The position numbers were made by a program, and so were the translations under genes. Below are positions 26,135-34,668 of a stretch of DNA of 64,000 bases, piece by piece. Origin of the DNA: Paraclostridium bifermentans (lineage in GTDB: Bacteria; Bacillota; Clostridia; Peptostreptococcales; Peptostreptococcaceae); the NCBI RefSeq assembly GCF_019916025.1, contig NZ_CP079737.1, positions 2,728,001 to 2,792,000 on the forward strand, written 5' to 3'. How positions within the stretch are numbered: the stretch's first letter is position 1; each line of letters begins with the position of its first letter. Under the pieces are notes generated by a model. That model had not been told where the DNA came from and did no database searches. It saw only the letters and a list, made by a program, of their open reading frames with translations.

Positions 26135-27211
26135 ATGAGTACAAATCATGGTGCTAACTTATACGACCTATCAAATAAACTAGGTTTTAAAAAAAATGAA
26201 TTAAAAGATTTTAGTTCAAATATAAATCCATTAGGCTCTTCTAGTTTAGGTAAAAAAGCTATTTTAGATAATATAGATATGGTATCTATATATCCTGACC
26301 CAAACTACTATAACCTAAAGAATTCAATATCAGAGTATTGTAATTGTAATATAAAAAATATAGTATTAGGAAGTGGTGCAACTGAACTTATTTCATCATT
26401 TATAGAAATAGTTAATCCAAAAAAATCAGTTTTATTATCTCCATCATATTCTGAGTATGAGAAAGAGTTAAACAAAGTAAATTGTGAGATATATAAATTC
26501 TTTTCAAAAAAAGAAAATAAGTTCAAAGTAGAAGTAGATGAGTTTATAGATTACATAAACATAAATAAGTGTGATTTGGTTGTTATTTGTAACCCAAATA
26601 ACCCAACTGGATTTGCATTTACTAAAAGTGAAATAAAAAAAATATTAGAAAATACAAATGCATTTTTAATGGTTGATGAAACATATATTGAATTTACAGA
26701 TACACAAACTTATTCTTCTACACATTTAGTTGATAATTTTAGTAAGTTATTTGTAATAAGAGGTACCTCTAAATTTTTTGGTACACCTGGTATAAGACTT
26801 GGCTATGGACTTACATGTAATTCTCAAGTACAAGATTCAATTGCAAACCATATAGACCTTTGGAACATAAATACATTAGCATCTGTTATGGGTGAGGTCA
26901 TGTTTACTGACACAGACTTTATAGATAATTCTAGTTCTATATTAAAATGCGAACGAGAATTTTTGTTGAGAGAACTTTCTTCAATTGAAGACTTAGAAGT
27001 GTATCATAGCGACGGTAATTTTATACTTAGCCAAATTAAAACAAAAAAAATAACAGCATCAAAATTGAGAGAAATTCTAATTGAAAAGAAATTTATAATA
27101 AGAGACTGTAATTCTTTTGAAGGGTTAGATGAATACTTCTTTAGAATTTGTACTTTAAATCATGATGATAATGTTTTATTGATAGAGTCTTTAAAAGATA
27201 TATTCAAATAA
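26135..27211 (+). CDS. PLP-dependent aminotransferase, CobD/HisC-like
   Basis: A fold-type I PLP enzyme of 358 residues. The N-terminus (TNHGANLYDLSNKLG, then DFSSNINPLG) resembles threonine-phosphate decarboxylase CobD, which makes the aminopropanol-phosphate arm of cobalamin; the rest also fits histidinol-phosphate aminotransferase: VICNPNNPTGFAF, MVDETYIEF and SKFFGTPGIRLGY, with the PLP-binding Lys in SKFF. No cob or his gene lies nearby, so the substrate is undecided. I take the ATG at 26135, with TTTAGGAGGA 8 bases upstream; the upstream in-frame extension is hydrophobic, AT-rich and lacks a ribosome site. A perfect terminator follows directly. Confidence 0.82.
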   Translation: MSTNHGANLYDLSNKLGFKKNELKDFSSNINPLGSSSLGKKAILDNIDMVSIYPDPNYYNLKNSISEYCNCNIKNIVLGSGATELISSFIEIVNPKKSVLLSPSYSEYEKELNKVNCEIYKFFSKKENKFKVEVDEFIDYININKCDLVVICNPNNPTGFAFTKSEIKKILENTNAFLMVDETYIEFTDTQTYSSTHLVDNFSKLFVIRGTSKFFGTPGIRLGYGLTCNSQVQDSIANHIDLWNINTLASVMGEVMFTDTDFIDNSSSILKCEREFLLRELSSIEDLEVYHSDGNFILSQIKTKKITASKLREILIEKKFIIRDCNSFEGLDEYFFRICTLNHDDNVLLIESLKDIFK

Positions 27212-27213
27212 AT

Positions 27214-27258
27214 AAAATGTGGATTTAAAATAATATACTATTTTAAATCCACATTTTT
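27214..27258. terminator. Bidirectional terminator
   Basis: AAAATGTGGATTTAAAATA (27214-27232) and its exact complement (27239-27257) form a 19-base stem with a 6-base loop and T-tract. It separates the plus-strand aminotransferase from the convergent transglutaminase gene. Confidence 0.92.
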
Positions 27259-27261
27259 TAT

Positions 27262-28863
27262 TTACTTGATTCTACTCAACGTAGCTACAGCTTCGGCTCT
27301 CGTTATATCATTTTTAGGTCTGAATGTATTGTCTTCATATCCTTGCATATACTTATTCTCCAAAATTCCTTCAACCTCTTTTGTTGCCCATAAAGATACT
27401 TGATTATAATCTTTAAATTTATTTAATTTATCAAAATTGCTATCACTTATTTTTTTATAGCTAGCTATCATTTTAGCTGCTTCTTCTCTTGTAATAGGTT
27501 CATCTGGATTAAACAATTCATTAGAAACCCCATTTGCAACTCCATTAGTAAAGGCTATATCTATTTGAGTTCTGGCCCAATGATTTTTTGTATCATTAAA
27601 TACCTTTCCACTACTTTTAGCCAATCCAAAATAACTATTGAAAATTTTAACAAACTCAGCCCTTGTTATTGAGTTATCAGGTCTGAATGTATTGTCTTCA
27701 TATCCATCTATATATCCATCTTTATAAAATTTTTCAATTTCATTAATTGCCCAATGATTTTTTACATCCTTAAAACCATCACTAGATTCATCTACGCTAG
27801 AATCATTTACAAATACTTTATCTATGTTTCCTGTATATACATTTTTATAATATAAATATCCATTTTTTATATACATTGGATTTCCATATATATTAAGTAG
27901 TTTCACTTTATTTGACCCATCTTTATTTATTTTGTATATATATCCATTGTTGCTAGTATTAGAATAATATATGAAATTGCTACTTTTTACTACATAATCC
28001 ATCTCTCTCATATATCTATATTTATCACTATTGCATTCTGGATACTTGCTCTTATCCCATACATGATCTTTCCCCATCTCACTATCACTTAATGCAAGAT
28101 ACGAATACCTAATTACACCTTCTCTATCTGGAAGAGGATCATCCCATGTACAATCTAATTGATACTTATAGCCATCAATATCAACAATATTCCACATATG
28201 ATTCATCTTTTCACTAGTAACATATATACTATCTATGTCTACTTTGTTTAAAAGTAGTTTCATACTCATTGCATATCCTTGACAAACTCCTTTTCCTTTT
28301 ATAAGTATTCCATAAACATCGAAGGCTGAATTATCTTCTGATGAATACTTTGTATTTAAAATTAAATAATCGTGTATAGCCATAACTTTTTCTATGTCTG
28401 TCATTGATTTTGACATATTTTTTCCCAAAATATTTTCAACTTTTTTATTCAATTGATTTATCATATCTTTTATTTTATCTTTTGAATCTATGTATTTAAA
28501 TTCTAACTTACCATTACTCCAGTAGACAGAGTCTTCATATTTAAAATAAAAGATTTCAGGATGATCATCTAAAACCTTTTTTCTAATATTAAAAACTTCT
28601 AAACTGTCTGGAACTCCATACTTTGAAAGATTTACAGAATCTTCTAAATTAATAAGCGCATTATATATAGAATTATATAAATAGCTGTTTTTACTATCTT
28701 CAGTTTCTAGATTAGAGTTATCAAAATACTTTTTAGATTCTTTTGAATATGGATCCTCCGTAAATTTCAAATTATTATTTGCATAAATTTTTCCTGATGA
28801 TACTATAACTAATATTGTTGTTAGCAATATTAAATTTTTCAAAAAACTTTTTTTATTTTTCAT
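27262..28863 (-). CDS. Secreted transglutaminase-like protein with three SLH domains
   Basis: The 533-residue protein begins with a signal peptide (about residues 1-28, KKSFLKNLILLTTILVIV core). A transglutaminase-like/cysteine-protease fold covers about 150-260: GKGVCQGYAMSM holds the Cys, MNHMWNIVDI the His, and LDCTWDDP the Asp of the triad. A short DUF5050-like stretch (IYYSNTSNNGYIYKI) follows, then three SLH repeats (about 365-533), with TRAEF, TREEA and TRAEA at the polymer-binding motif. It should be displayed on the cell wall by binding pyruvylated polymer, the same anchor as the S-layer-type protein at 59832. Its target (peptide crosslinking or cleavage) is unknown. Confidence 0.88.
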   Translation of the reverse strand: MKNKKSFLKNLILLTTILVIVSSGKIYANNNLKFTEDPYSKESKKYFDNSNLETEDSKNSYLYNSIYNALINLEDSVNLSKYGVPDSLEVFNIRKKVLDDHPEIFYFKYEDSVYWSNGKLEFKYIDSKDKIKDMINQLNKKVENILGKNMSKSMTDIEKVMAIHDYLILNTKYSSEDNSAFDVYGILIKGKGVCQGYAMSMKLLLNKVDIDSIYVTSEKMNHMWNIVDIDGYKYQLDCTWDDPLPDREGVIRYSYLALSDSEMGKDHVWDKSKYPECNSDKYRYMREMDYVVKSSNFIYYSNTSNNGYIYKINKDGSNKVKLLNIYGNPMYIKNGYLYYKNVYTGNIDKVFVNDSSVDESSDGFKDVKNHWAINEIEKFYKDGYIDGYEDNTFRPDNSITRAEFVKIFNSYFGLAKSSGKVFNDTKNHWARTQIDIAFTNGVANGVSNELFNPDEPITREEAAKMIASYKKISDSNFDKLNKFKDYNQVSLWATKEVEGILENKYMQGYEDNTFRPKNDITRAEAVATLSRIK

Positions 28864-28929
28864 GTTTTTCCCCCATATTATTCCATTTTATGTCAATTAT
28901 ATATTATCATAATGTATCTCTATAAAAAA

Positions 28930-28962
28930 TAAAAAGATGAAAAGTAAATACTACTCTTCATC
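28930..28962 (-). terminator. Terminator overlapping the end of the DUF1232 gene
   Basis: AAAAAGATGAA and TTCATCTTTT form a stem whose right arm overlaps the last codons; A/T-tracts flank it and give a U-run on the minus strand. Confidence 0.7.
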
Positions 28963-29337
28963 TTTTATTGAAAAATCTACTCCCTCAATTATATTTGGGT
29001 CATAGCTTTCTTTTTTAAATTTTTTATATTTTTCTATTTCTTCACTAATTATACCTAAACTCCATAACAGTACAAATAAATCATCTACAAAACCAAATAT
29101 TCCAGTTATCATCTCTGGGATAAAGTCTATCCCCGATACAAGATATGTTATAGCTATAAAAATTGCAGATGTAACTTTAGCTTTACTTATTATATTAACC
29201 TCTTTATCTGTAAAAAAGTCAGGTAATTTAAATAGATTAATTATAAACATTATTCCAAACTTAGCATCTTTAAATCTTACTAAAACTTTTTTTAATATAT
29301 CTAAAAGTGTATCTAAAATTCTCATTAATACTTTCAT
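28951..29337 (-). CDS. DUF1232 (YkvA-like) membrane protein
   Basis: A 128-residue protein with the DUF1232 core: ITYLVSGIDFIPEMITGIFGFVDDLFVLLWSLG, a pair of hydrophobic segments with conserved acidic residues, after an N-terminal amphipathic region. The biochemical role of the family is unknown. I choose the ATG at 29335-29337, 6 bases after AGGGGTGG; the in-frame GTG upstream overlaps that ribosome site. The 3' end overlaps its own terminator. It lies between the transglutaminase/SLH gene and asnA with no sign of co-transcription. Confidence 0.75.
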   Translation of the reverse strand: MKVLMRILDTLLDILKKVLVRFKDAKFGIMFIINLFKLPDFFTDKEVNIISKAKVTSAIFIAITYLVSGIDFIPEMITGIFGFVDDLFVLLWSLGIISEEIEKYKKFKKESYDPNIIEGVDFSIKDEE

Positions 29338-29408
29338 AATTACCACCCCTAAAGTTATAACTTAAAACTATTATAACTCATAGAGCATTTTTCTTAAACA
29401 TACAATTT

Positions 29409-30413
29409 TTACAATAAATTAATACCAGATTGCTCACATTTTTTTATCATATCTTTCGACCATATACCTACTTGAACTTCACCTATATGGGCTTTATTTA
29501 GAAAATACATACAAATTCTAGATTGACCAATTCCTCCACCTATAGTGTATGGCAATTCTCCTTTTAATAAAGACTTATGATAATCTAATTCTTTTCTATC
29601 TTCACACTTAGATAACTTTAATTGCTTTTCTAAGCTTTTTTCGTCTACTCTTATACCCATAGATGAAAGTTCTATCGCATTATCTAATACTGGGTTATAA
29701 AATAATATATCTCCATTTAATTCCCAATCGTCATAATCTGGACTTCTTCCATCATGTTTGTCTCCGGTAGATAATATTTTACCTATTTGCATTAAAAACA
29801 CAGCGCCTTTTTCTTTTACAATTTTATTTTCTCTTTCTTTTGGCGTTAAACTTGGATACATATCTAAAAGTTCTTGAGATGTTATAAATGTAATCTCTTT
29901 AGGTAAAGTTTTTTGTATTTCTGGATATATACTACTTACATGTTCTTCAGTTTCTTTGAAAACTGAATAAATATTTTTTACAATACCTTTTAAAGTATCT
30001 ATGTTTCTTTCTTTTTTATCTATTATTAATTCCCAGTCCCATTGATCAACATATATTGAATGAATGTTATCTAATTCTTCATCTTTTCTAATAGCATTCA
30101 TATCTGTATATAAGCCTCTTCCTGTTGAAAATCCATATTTTTTTAAAGCCATTCTCTTCCATTTAGCTAAAGAGTGAACTATTTCTGCATTTTTCTTTAT
30201 ATCCGGAACTTCAAAGCTTACAGCCTTTTCAGTTCCATTTAAGTTGTCATTTGTTCCTGTCTCCGGTAGAACAAATAATGGTGATGATACTCTTGTAAGT
30301 TTTAATGTTTCTCCTAGCCTACTTTCAAAAAAATCTTTTAAATCTTTTATAGCTTGTTGTGTTTGAATTACTTCTAATTTTGATTCATATCCTTTTGGTA
30401 TTATTAAACTCAT
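29409..30413 (-). CDS. asnA: Aspartate--ammonia ligase (AsnA)
   Basis: AsnA makes asparagine from aspartate, ammonia and ATP and is built on a class II aminoacyl-tRNA synthetase fold. The roughly 335-residue length matches the family. Motifs seen include TQQAIKDLKDFFE, SFEVPD, YGFSTGRGLYTDMNAIRKDEELDNIHS, VDQWDWELII and the C-terminal GGGIGQSRICMYFL, which is the class II motif 3. I use the ATG at 30411-30413, 7 bases after GGAGAG, not the longer in-frame start at 30464. It is the only gene downstream of an Asn-specific T-box, so it should be switched on when charged tRNA-Asn falls. Confidence 0.96.
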   Translation of the reverse strand: MSLIIPKGYESKLEVIQTQQAIKDLKDFFESRLGETLKLTRVSSPLFVLPETGTNDNLNGTEKAVSFEVPDIKKNAEIVHSLAKWKRMALKKYGFSTGRGLYTDMNAIRKDEELDNIHSIYVDQWDWELIIDKKERNIDTLKGIVKNIYSVFKETEEHVSSIYPEIQKTLPKEITFITSQELLDMYPSLTPKERENKIVKEKGAVFLMQIGKILSTGDKHDGRSPDYDDWELNGDILFYNPVLDNAIELSSMGIRVDEKSLEKQLKLSKCEDRKELDYHKSLLKGELPYTIGGGIGQSRICMYFLNKAHIGEVQVGIWSKDMIKKCEQSGINLL

Positions 30414-30504
30414 ATTAATACTCTCCTTTATATTTTTTATTTTAGAGAGTATGACGTCATACATTTTTAACTTATAGTGTGGCCATCACTATTTATTGCA
30501 TAAA

Positions 30505-30785
30505 AAAAACTCTCATCTCTATATAAATATAGGGACGAAAGTTTATATTTCCGCGGTGCCACCCTGATTAACCTGAATATATTATCAAGTTCTCTCAAAT
30601 AACGCAACAAGACAAATCTTAGTGCGTTCCAACTTGATAACGGTTTGGTTCCGTCTAAGCCTACTCTTTAAAATTTCGGTTAGCAACTCCAGGATGTTCT
30701 TCAATATAGGCTTCGTGTTGGACTCACACCATAACCAACTCGCTCTTGACTACTTCCTATATATACTCTTCCTTTCAACGTCTTT
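30505..30785 (-). promoter_or_regulatory. T-box riboswitch (tRNA-Asn) upstream of asnA
   Basis: On the minus strand the T-box core AGGGTGGCACCGCGG is at about 30551-30565; its TGGC should pair with the acceptor end of a tRNA with G at the discriminator, as in tRNA-Asn. Further 5' is Stem I, with GAGCGAG and an AGTA bulge. The 3' side of Stem I has AAC at 30696-30698, an Asn codon in the specifier position. A terminator (AACTTTCGTCCCTATAT arm, loop, complementary arm, then U8) ends near 30505. Typical architecture: uncharged tRNA-Asn would stabilise the antiterminator. The remaining intergenic bases 30786-30984 show AT-rich sequence only. Confidence 0.93.
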
Positions 30786-30984
30786 TTAAAAGATTTGAAA
30801 TTGTTTAAACTTATTTTAGTTGAATTTTTTACTTATGTCAACTAAAATAAAATCCCTCAATTTTTTTATACTTTATCTAAACTAGTTTTTATCTCTAAAT
30901 ACATTTATTTAAAAATGTAAATTTAATTTATAGGTTTAATTTTTAATGTTCATTTATATATTTCATAAAATTTTTAATTTTTTA

Positions 30985-31557
30985 TTAATTATTAGTAATT
31001 TCATTTGCTTTTTGATTTTTTTGAGCACTTATTTTTTTCTTTTTATAAAAATAATAAATAATTATCGCCGTAATAATAACCACTGATAAAATTATGGCAG
31101 ATGTTATTTTAAAATTATCAGCTAAATGCAATGATATTGCACACATTATAATTCCTGCGATTGAATTTCCAATAAATATTCCAATCAATGCATCTCTAAT
31201 TCTCATTTTAAAAATAGAAGCAAGAGCCGCCGCACTCCATGAACCAGTTGTTGGAAGTGGAACACCTACAAATAATATAATCCCTATAATGCTTACTGCT
31301 TTTAATTTTTTAGCCTTTCCCTCTATTTGTATATCTATCCATCTTATTATTTTATTAAAATATTTTTTATGTCTTAAGTAATCTATTACATTTCTAAACA
31401 ATATTACTATTGGTATTGCTATAAGTGTTGATCCTATCAACGAAAAAATATATACATACACAGGATTCAGCTTCATCGCTATACCTAAAGGTATAGCTCC
31501 TCTTAACTCTATGATAGGTACCATAGATAAAAACATCAATTTAATATATTCCAACAT
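30985..31557 (-). CDS. Small multidrug export family membrane protein (COG2426)
   Basis: A 190-residue polytopic protein with the family signatures MVPIIELRGAIPLGIAM near the N-terminus and ILFVGVPLPTTGSWSAAALAS near 95-115, followed by a GIFIGNSIAG helix and a basic, polar C-terminal tail. Annotated in many genomes as a putative small multidrug export protein, but transport has not been clearly shown for the family. GGAGGGT precedes the ATG. A convergent-facing terminator separates it from the next gene on the same strand. Confidence 0.8.
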   Translation of the reverse strand: MLEYIKLMFLSMVPIIELRGAIPLGIAMKLNPVYVYIFSLIGSTLIAIPIVILFRNVIDYLRHKKYFNKIIRWIDIQIEGKAKKLKAVSIIGIILFVGVPLPTTGSWSAAALASIFKMRIRDALIGIFIGNSIAGIIMCAISLHLADNFKITSAIILSVVIITAIIIYYFYKKKKISAQKNQKANEITNN

Positions 31558-31597
31558 TTACCCTCCATAAATAACTTTTTATTGTATAAATTATTAT

Positions 31598-31630
31598 AAA
31601 AAGGTAGTCACACAAGTTGACTACCTTTTT
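31598..31630 (-). terminator. Terminator of the GtrA/GT2 operon
   Basis: AAAAGGTAGTCA and TGACTACCTTTT form a 12-base stem with a 7-base loop immediately after the stop of the GT-C gene. Confidence 0.9.
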
Positions 31631-31632
31631 AA

Positions 31633-32961
31633 TCACCTAAATAAATTTCTTTTATTACATTTTACTAAATCATATAATTGATATACTAAATAAATTCCAA
31701 TTCCTATAAAAATAAAACGTAACGTCGTAAAAGGTGCTGCATATCTGTCAAACGAAAAAGTTGTAGCATAAATTAATATATTTCCTAAGTATACCGATAT
31801 CAATAGAAACATTTCTGCAAGCCTTCTCTTTAAAATTATACCTGTGTATAAGCATAGTATACATGCTATCCAATTTATTGAATTTGTGATTTGTAAAATC
31901 AGTTTGTTTATTGAAAAAACTTCATTCCAATAAAACACACTCTTCATCATATCTAAAGGTTTTAATATTAAATATGACAATATAAAGCTAATAGGATTAC
32001 TTTTCCACCACTCACTTTGTCTATATTTAGCTTTAATTCCATCTGTTTCTAAACTTATATATCTTTTTATATACGGTTTTTCTGAACTTCCATTATCATA
32101 ATACTTCTTAAATTTTTCTTTTGCTACATCATCTACATTAGTTTTATAATCTAATTCTTCATCAGATGGGTATCCTATTCCTTGATAAGTACCTAGAAGC
32201 TTTGGATTTCCAGCTCCATATGTAAGAGGTATAAAAGTATTATATATTTTATAGTTCCTTATACTCCAAGGTATAATAAAGCATAATAAAACTATGCCTA
32301 TTATAACACCTTGCTTAATCAATGTTTTAAAGTCGTATCCAACTAATATCAAATATATAAACGCAAAAACAGGGTATATTCCAATATTTGCTTTAAACAT
32401 AAGTGCAAACATATACATACTTAAACAAATCCAAAAATATTTTTTTTCTTGCGTCTTTCCCATCATTAAAGTTGAATAAATCATCCCAACCAAACATAAT
32501 GTAAACGGAGTCTCTGTTAGTATAAGATTATCCATCCATATAAAATCTGGGCTAAAAAATAATAGTAAAGTTATAACTCCACACCATTTTGGGGCAAATA
32601 CTCTAACACATTTATAAGCTAAAAATGCAGTTATACAACCCATAGTTATCCAAACCAATTTTAATACTAGCCAAAGTAAATTACCATCCCCAAATATAAA
32701 TGATAAAATTCCTATTAAAATTGTCATTCCTGGCATTATCTGCGCACTTATAACTCCATGCATAGTTATTGTTCCTGTTTTTTGAAATTCAATACCACTA
32801 AGTACATAACTTAAATCATCACTATTTAAACTGTATTTAACTCCTAAATCAGCCATTGCTAAAGCTCTAATCAAAAACAATGAAATCATAATCAGTATAA
32901 CAATTTTATTTTCTTTTATAAACTCAGTAATTTTATTTCTAGATTTTATACTCATTGTCAT
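31633..32961 (-). CDS. GT-C-type membrane glycosyltransferase (ArnT/PMT-like)
   Basis: About 443 residues with some ten hydrophobic helices. The first extracellular loop has SDDLSYV, where GT-C enzymes place their catalytic acidic pair, and LTETPFT follows later. Such enzymes take a sugar from a polyprenyl-phosphate carrier and move it to an acceptor on the outer face. The ATG at 32959-32961 follows AGGAGGAG and overlaps the end of the DUF2304 gene by 23 bases. It is the last gene in GtrA - GT2 - DUF2304 - GT-C, so the donor is probably the lipid-linked sugar made and flipped by the upstream genes. Acceptor unknown. Confidence 0.78.
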   Translation of the reverse strand: MTMSIKSRNKITEFIKENKIVILIMISLFLIRALAMADLGVKYSLNSDDLSYVLSGIEFQKTGTITMHGVISAQIMPGMTILIGILSFIFGDGNLLWLVLKLVWITMGCITAFLAYKCVRVFAPKWCGVITLLLFFSPDFIWMDNLILTETPFTLCLVGMIYSTLMMGKTQEKKYFWICLSMYMFALMFKANIGIYPVFAFIYLILVGYDFKTLIKQGVIIGIVLLCFIIPWSIRNYKIYNTFIPLTYGAGNPKLLGTYQGIGYPSDEELDYKTNVDDVAKEKFKKYYDNGSSEKPYIKRYISLETDGIKAKYRQSEWWKSNPISFILSYLILKPLDMMKSVFYWNEVFSINKLILQITNSINWIACILCLYTGIILKRRLAEMFLLISVYLGNILIYATTFSFDRYAAPFTTLRFIFIGIGIYLVYQLYDLVKCNKRNLFR

Positions 32962-33325
32962 TATAATTCTCCTCCTGAGTTTGTATTTCATGATCTTTCA
33001 TATAATTTTCTATAGATACCATTTGGACTAATGTTTTTATTTTATTTGCCTGACTTGAAATTATAATTGAATGTAAAAATGCAACTATAAGCAACCCTAT
33101 TATTCCTATCAAATAAACTAAATTAGATGGTGTTTCAATTTTCACAATATAACATAACCATTCAATTAAACCTGGAAAAATAGATACAATTATTAAACTG
33201 CATGAAACTAAAATCCAGACTAATGAATGTTGTAACCATAACCTTTTTTTGTTAACAGCTCTAAATACTACAATTAAAAAAATTATAGAAAATAGAATAA
33301 GTTCAATTCTTAAAATACTAGACAT
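32939..33325 (-). CDS. DUF2304 small membrane protein
   Basis: A 128-residue protein with about three helices (residues 5-22, 32-50, 65-85) and the family pattern LWLQHSLVWILVS then LVYLIGIIGLLIV, ending in a hydrophilic tail. DUF2304 proteins are often encoded beside DPM1-like glycosyltransferases, as here, and may be accessory subunits. I favour the ATG at 33323-33325. It overlaps the GT-C gene and lies 2 bases from the GT2 gene, so the four genes are tightly coupled. Confidence 0.82.
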   Translation of the reverse strand: MSSILRIELILFSIIFLIVVFRAVNKKRLWLQHSLVWILVSCSLIIVSIFPGLIEWLCYIVKIETPSNLVYLIGIIGLLIVAFLHSIIISSQANKIKTLVQMVSIENYMKDHEIQTQEENYNDNEYKI

Positions 33326-33327
33326 AA

Positions 33328-34047
33328 TTAACACCTAACCCTTTTTTCAAAACTTGCACATACTATAGCTAAAGATACCTTTATCATATAATATATAGAT
33401 TTCCAAGAACTAATAGATGATACTCCACTCTCTCTACTAAACATATTTGCATGTACCTCTTTTATTTTAAGATTAGCCTTTGTTAAAGATATTATAGATT
33501 CTGGTTCGGGATAATCAACAGGATAATTAGTTGATAAATACTCTATAGCATTCTTATTTCCTGCCCTATATCCAGATGTACAATCCCTTACTACTACTTT
33601 TGAACATAATTTGATTATAAATGATAAGTATTTTATCCCAATACGTCTTAAAAGTGTAGATTTAAACCCTTCATTATCTTCTATAAACCTTGATCCTATT
33701 GTAAAGTCAGCTTCTTTATTCAAAATGGGTTTAATTACATCATCTAAAGAGTTTATATCATGTTGCCCATCTCCATCAAATTGTACTGCAATATCATAGT
33801 TGTTTATTTTAGCAAATATATATCCGGTTTGGACAGCTCCACCTATACCTAGATTATTTATAAGGTTTATACATTTTATATTATTTTTTTTGCAAATATA
33901 CTTAGTGTTATCTGTTGATCCATCATTAATAACAATATAATCTAGAATATATTGTTCACATTGTTTTGAATATTTTTCAATATTGTTAACAACTCTTACT
34001 ATATTATCTTCTTCATTATATGCAGGTATAATCAATAAAACTTTCAT
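33328..34047 (-). CDS. DPM1-like family 2 glycosyltransferase
   Basis: A 239-residue soluble GT2: IPAYNEEDNIVRVV at the N-terminus, YIVINDGSTDNT, the QFDGDGQH metal-binding DxD-type motif near 92-99, GSRF, and CTSGYRAGNKNA. This is the polyprenyl-phosphate mannose/glucose synthase-like group, which loads a sugar onto undecaprenyl phosphate on the cytoplasmic face. It is preceded by AAGGAGTGA. It lies 5 bases after the GtrA gene, a flippase-like partner, and is followed directly by DUF2304. Confidence 0.88.
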   Translation of the reverse strand: MKVLLIIPAYNEEDNIVRVVNNIEKYSKQCEQYILDYIVINDGSTDNTKYICKKNNIKCINLINNLGIGGAVQTGYIFAKINNYDIAVQFDGDGQHDINSLDDVIKPILNKEADFTIGSRFIEDNEGFKSTLLRRIGIKYLSFIIKLCSKVVVRDCTSGYRAGNKNAIEYLSTNYPVDYPEPESIISLTKANLKIKEVHANMFSRESGVSSISSWKSIYYMIKVSLAIVCASFEKRVRC

Positions 34048-34052
34048 TTAAA

Positions 34053-34502
34053 TCACTCCTTAATTTTATCTTTAAAAATAAAAAATTTACTAACTACATA
34101 GTTCAATATAACTACTATAAAAGATAATATAACTTTAGATATCATTATCCCGCTTATACTAAATATGTAGTAATTTCCTACATTGAATATACTTATGCAT
34201 ATTAATAGTCCTAATTGTTCAAATAAAAATGATATTATACGCGCACCTAAAAAAGATATTATTTCAGATTTTAATATCTCTATATCCCATGATTTACTAT
34301 TAAATACCCATATTTTATTTGTTATGTAAGCAAATATTGTAGCTACTATAAAAGCTATTGTATTTACAGTTAGTGTGTTTTTTTCTCCAAATATAATAAT
34401 TCCAATTACAAATGTTGTGTAATTAACTAATGTGGTTAAAACACCAAAAAATAAATAACTTAAAGTTTCCTTATTTAAAACTGATTTTATACTATCTTTC
34501 AC
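34053..34502 (-). CDS. GtrA-family membrane protein
   Basis: A 149-residue protein with four predicted helices and the GtrA pattern LSYLFFGVLTTLVNYTTF at the start, AYITNKIWVFNSKSW in the middle, and a final VVSKFFIFKD. GtrA-like proteins are thought to flip polyprenyl-phosphate sugars. The gene starts at GTG (34500-34502) since the neighbouring ATG is followed at once by a stop; AAAGGAG is 6-7 bases upstream. First gene of the four-gene module; no clear promoter could be assigned in the 160 bases before it. Confidence 0.87.
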   Translation of the reverse strand: MKDSIKSVLNKETLSYLFFGVLTTLVNYTTFVIGIIIFGEKNTLTVNTIAFIVATIFAYITNKIWVFNSKSWDIEILKSEIISFLGARIISFLFEQLGLLICISIFNVGNYYIFSISGIMISKVILSFIVVILNYVVSKFFIFKDKIKE

Positions 34503-34622
34503 ATAATTCTCCTTTTTATCTTTTTATACTATTAATATATCAAAATTCCTTATCAAATGTCAATTTTTACCTAATTTTCAATCTTATTGACTAAGTATGC
34601 AAGTTTATTGTTTAAATAAAAT

Positions 34623-34654
34623 AAAAAAGTTGCTATAATATAGCAACTTTTTTA
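34623..34654 (-). terminator. Terminator of ptsI
   Basis: AAAAAAGTTGCTATA and TATAGCAACTTTTTT pair in a perfect long stem, with U-run on the minus strand, 15 bases after the ptsI stop. Confidence 0.92.
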
Positions 34655-34668
34655 TTTTATTTAATATA

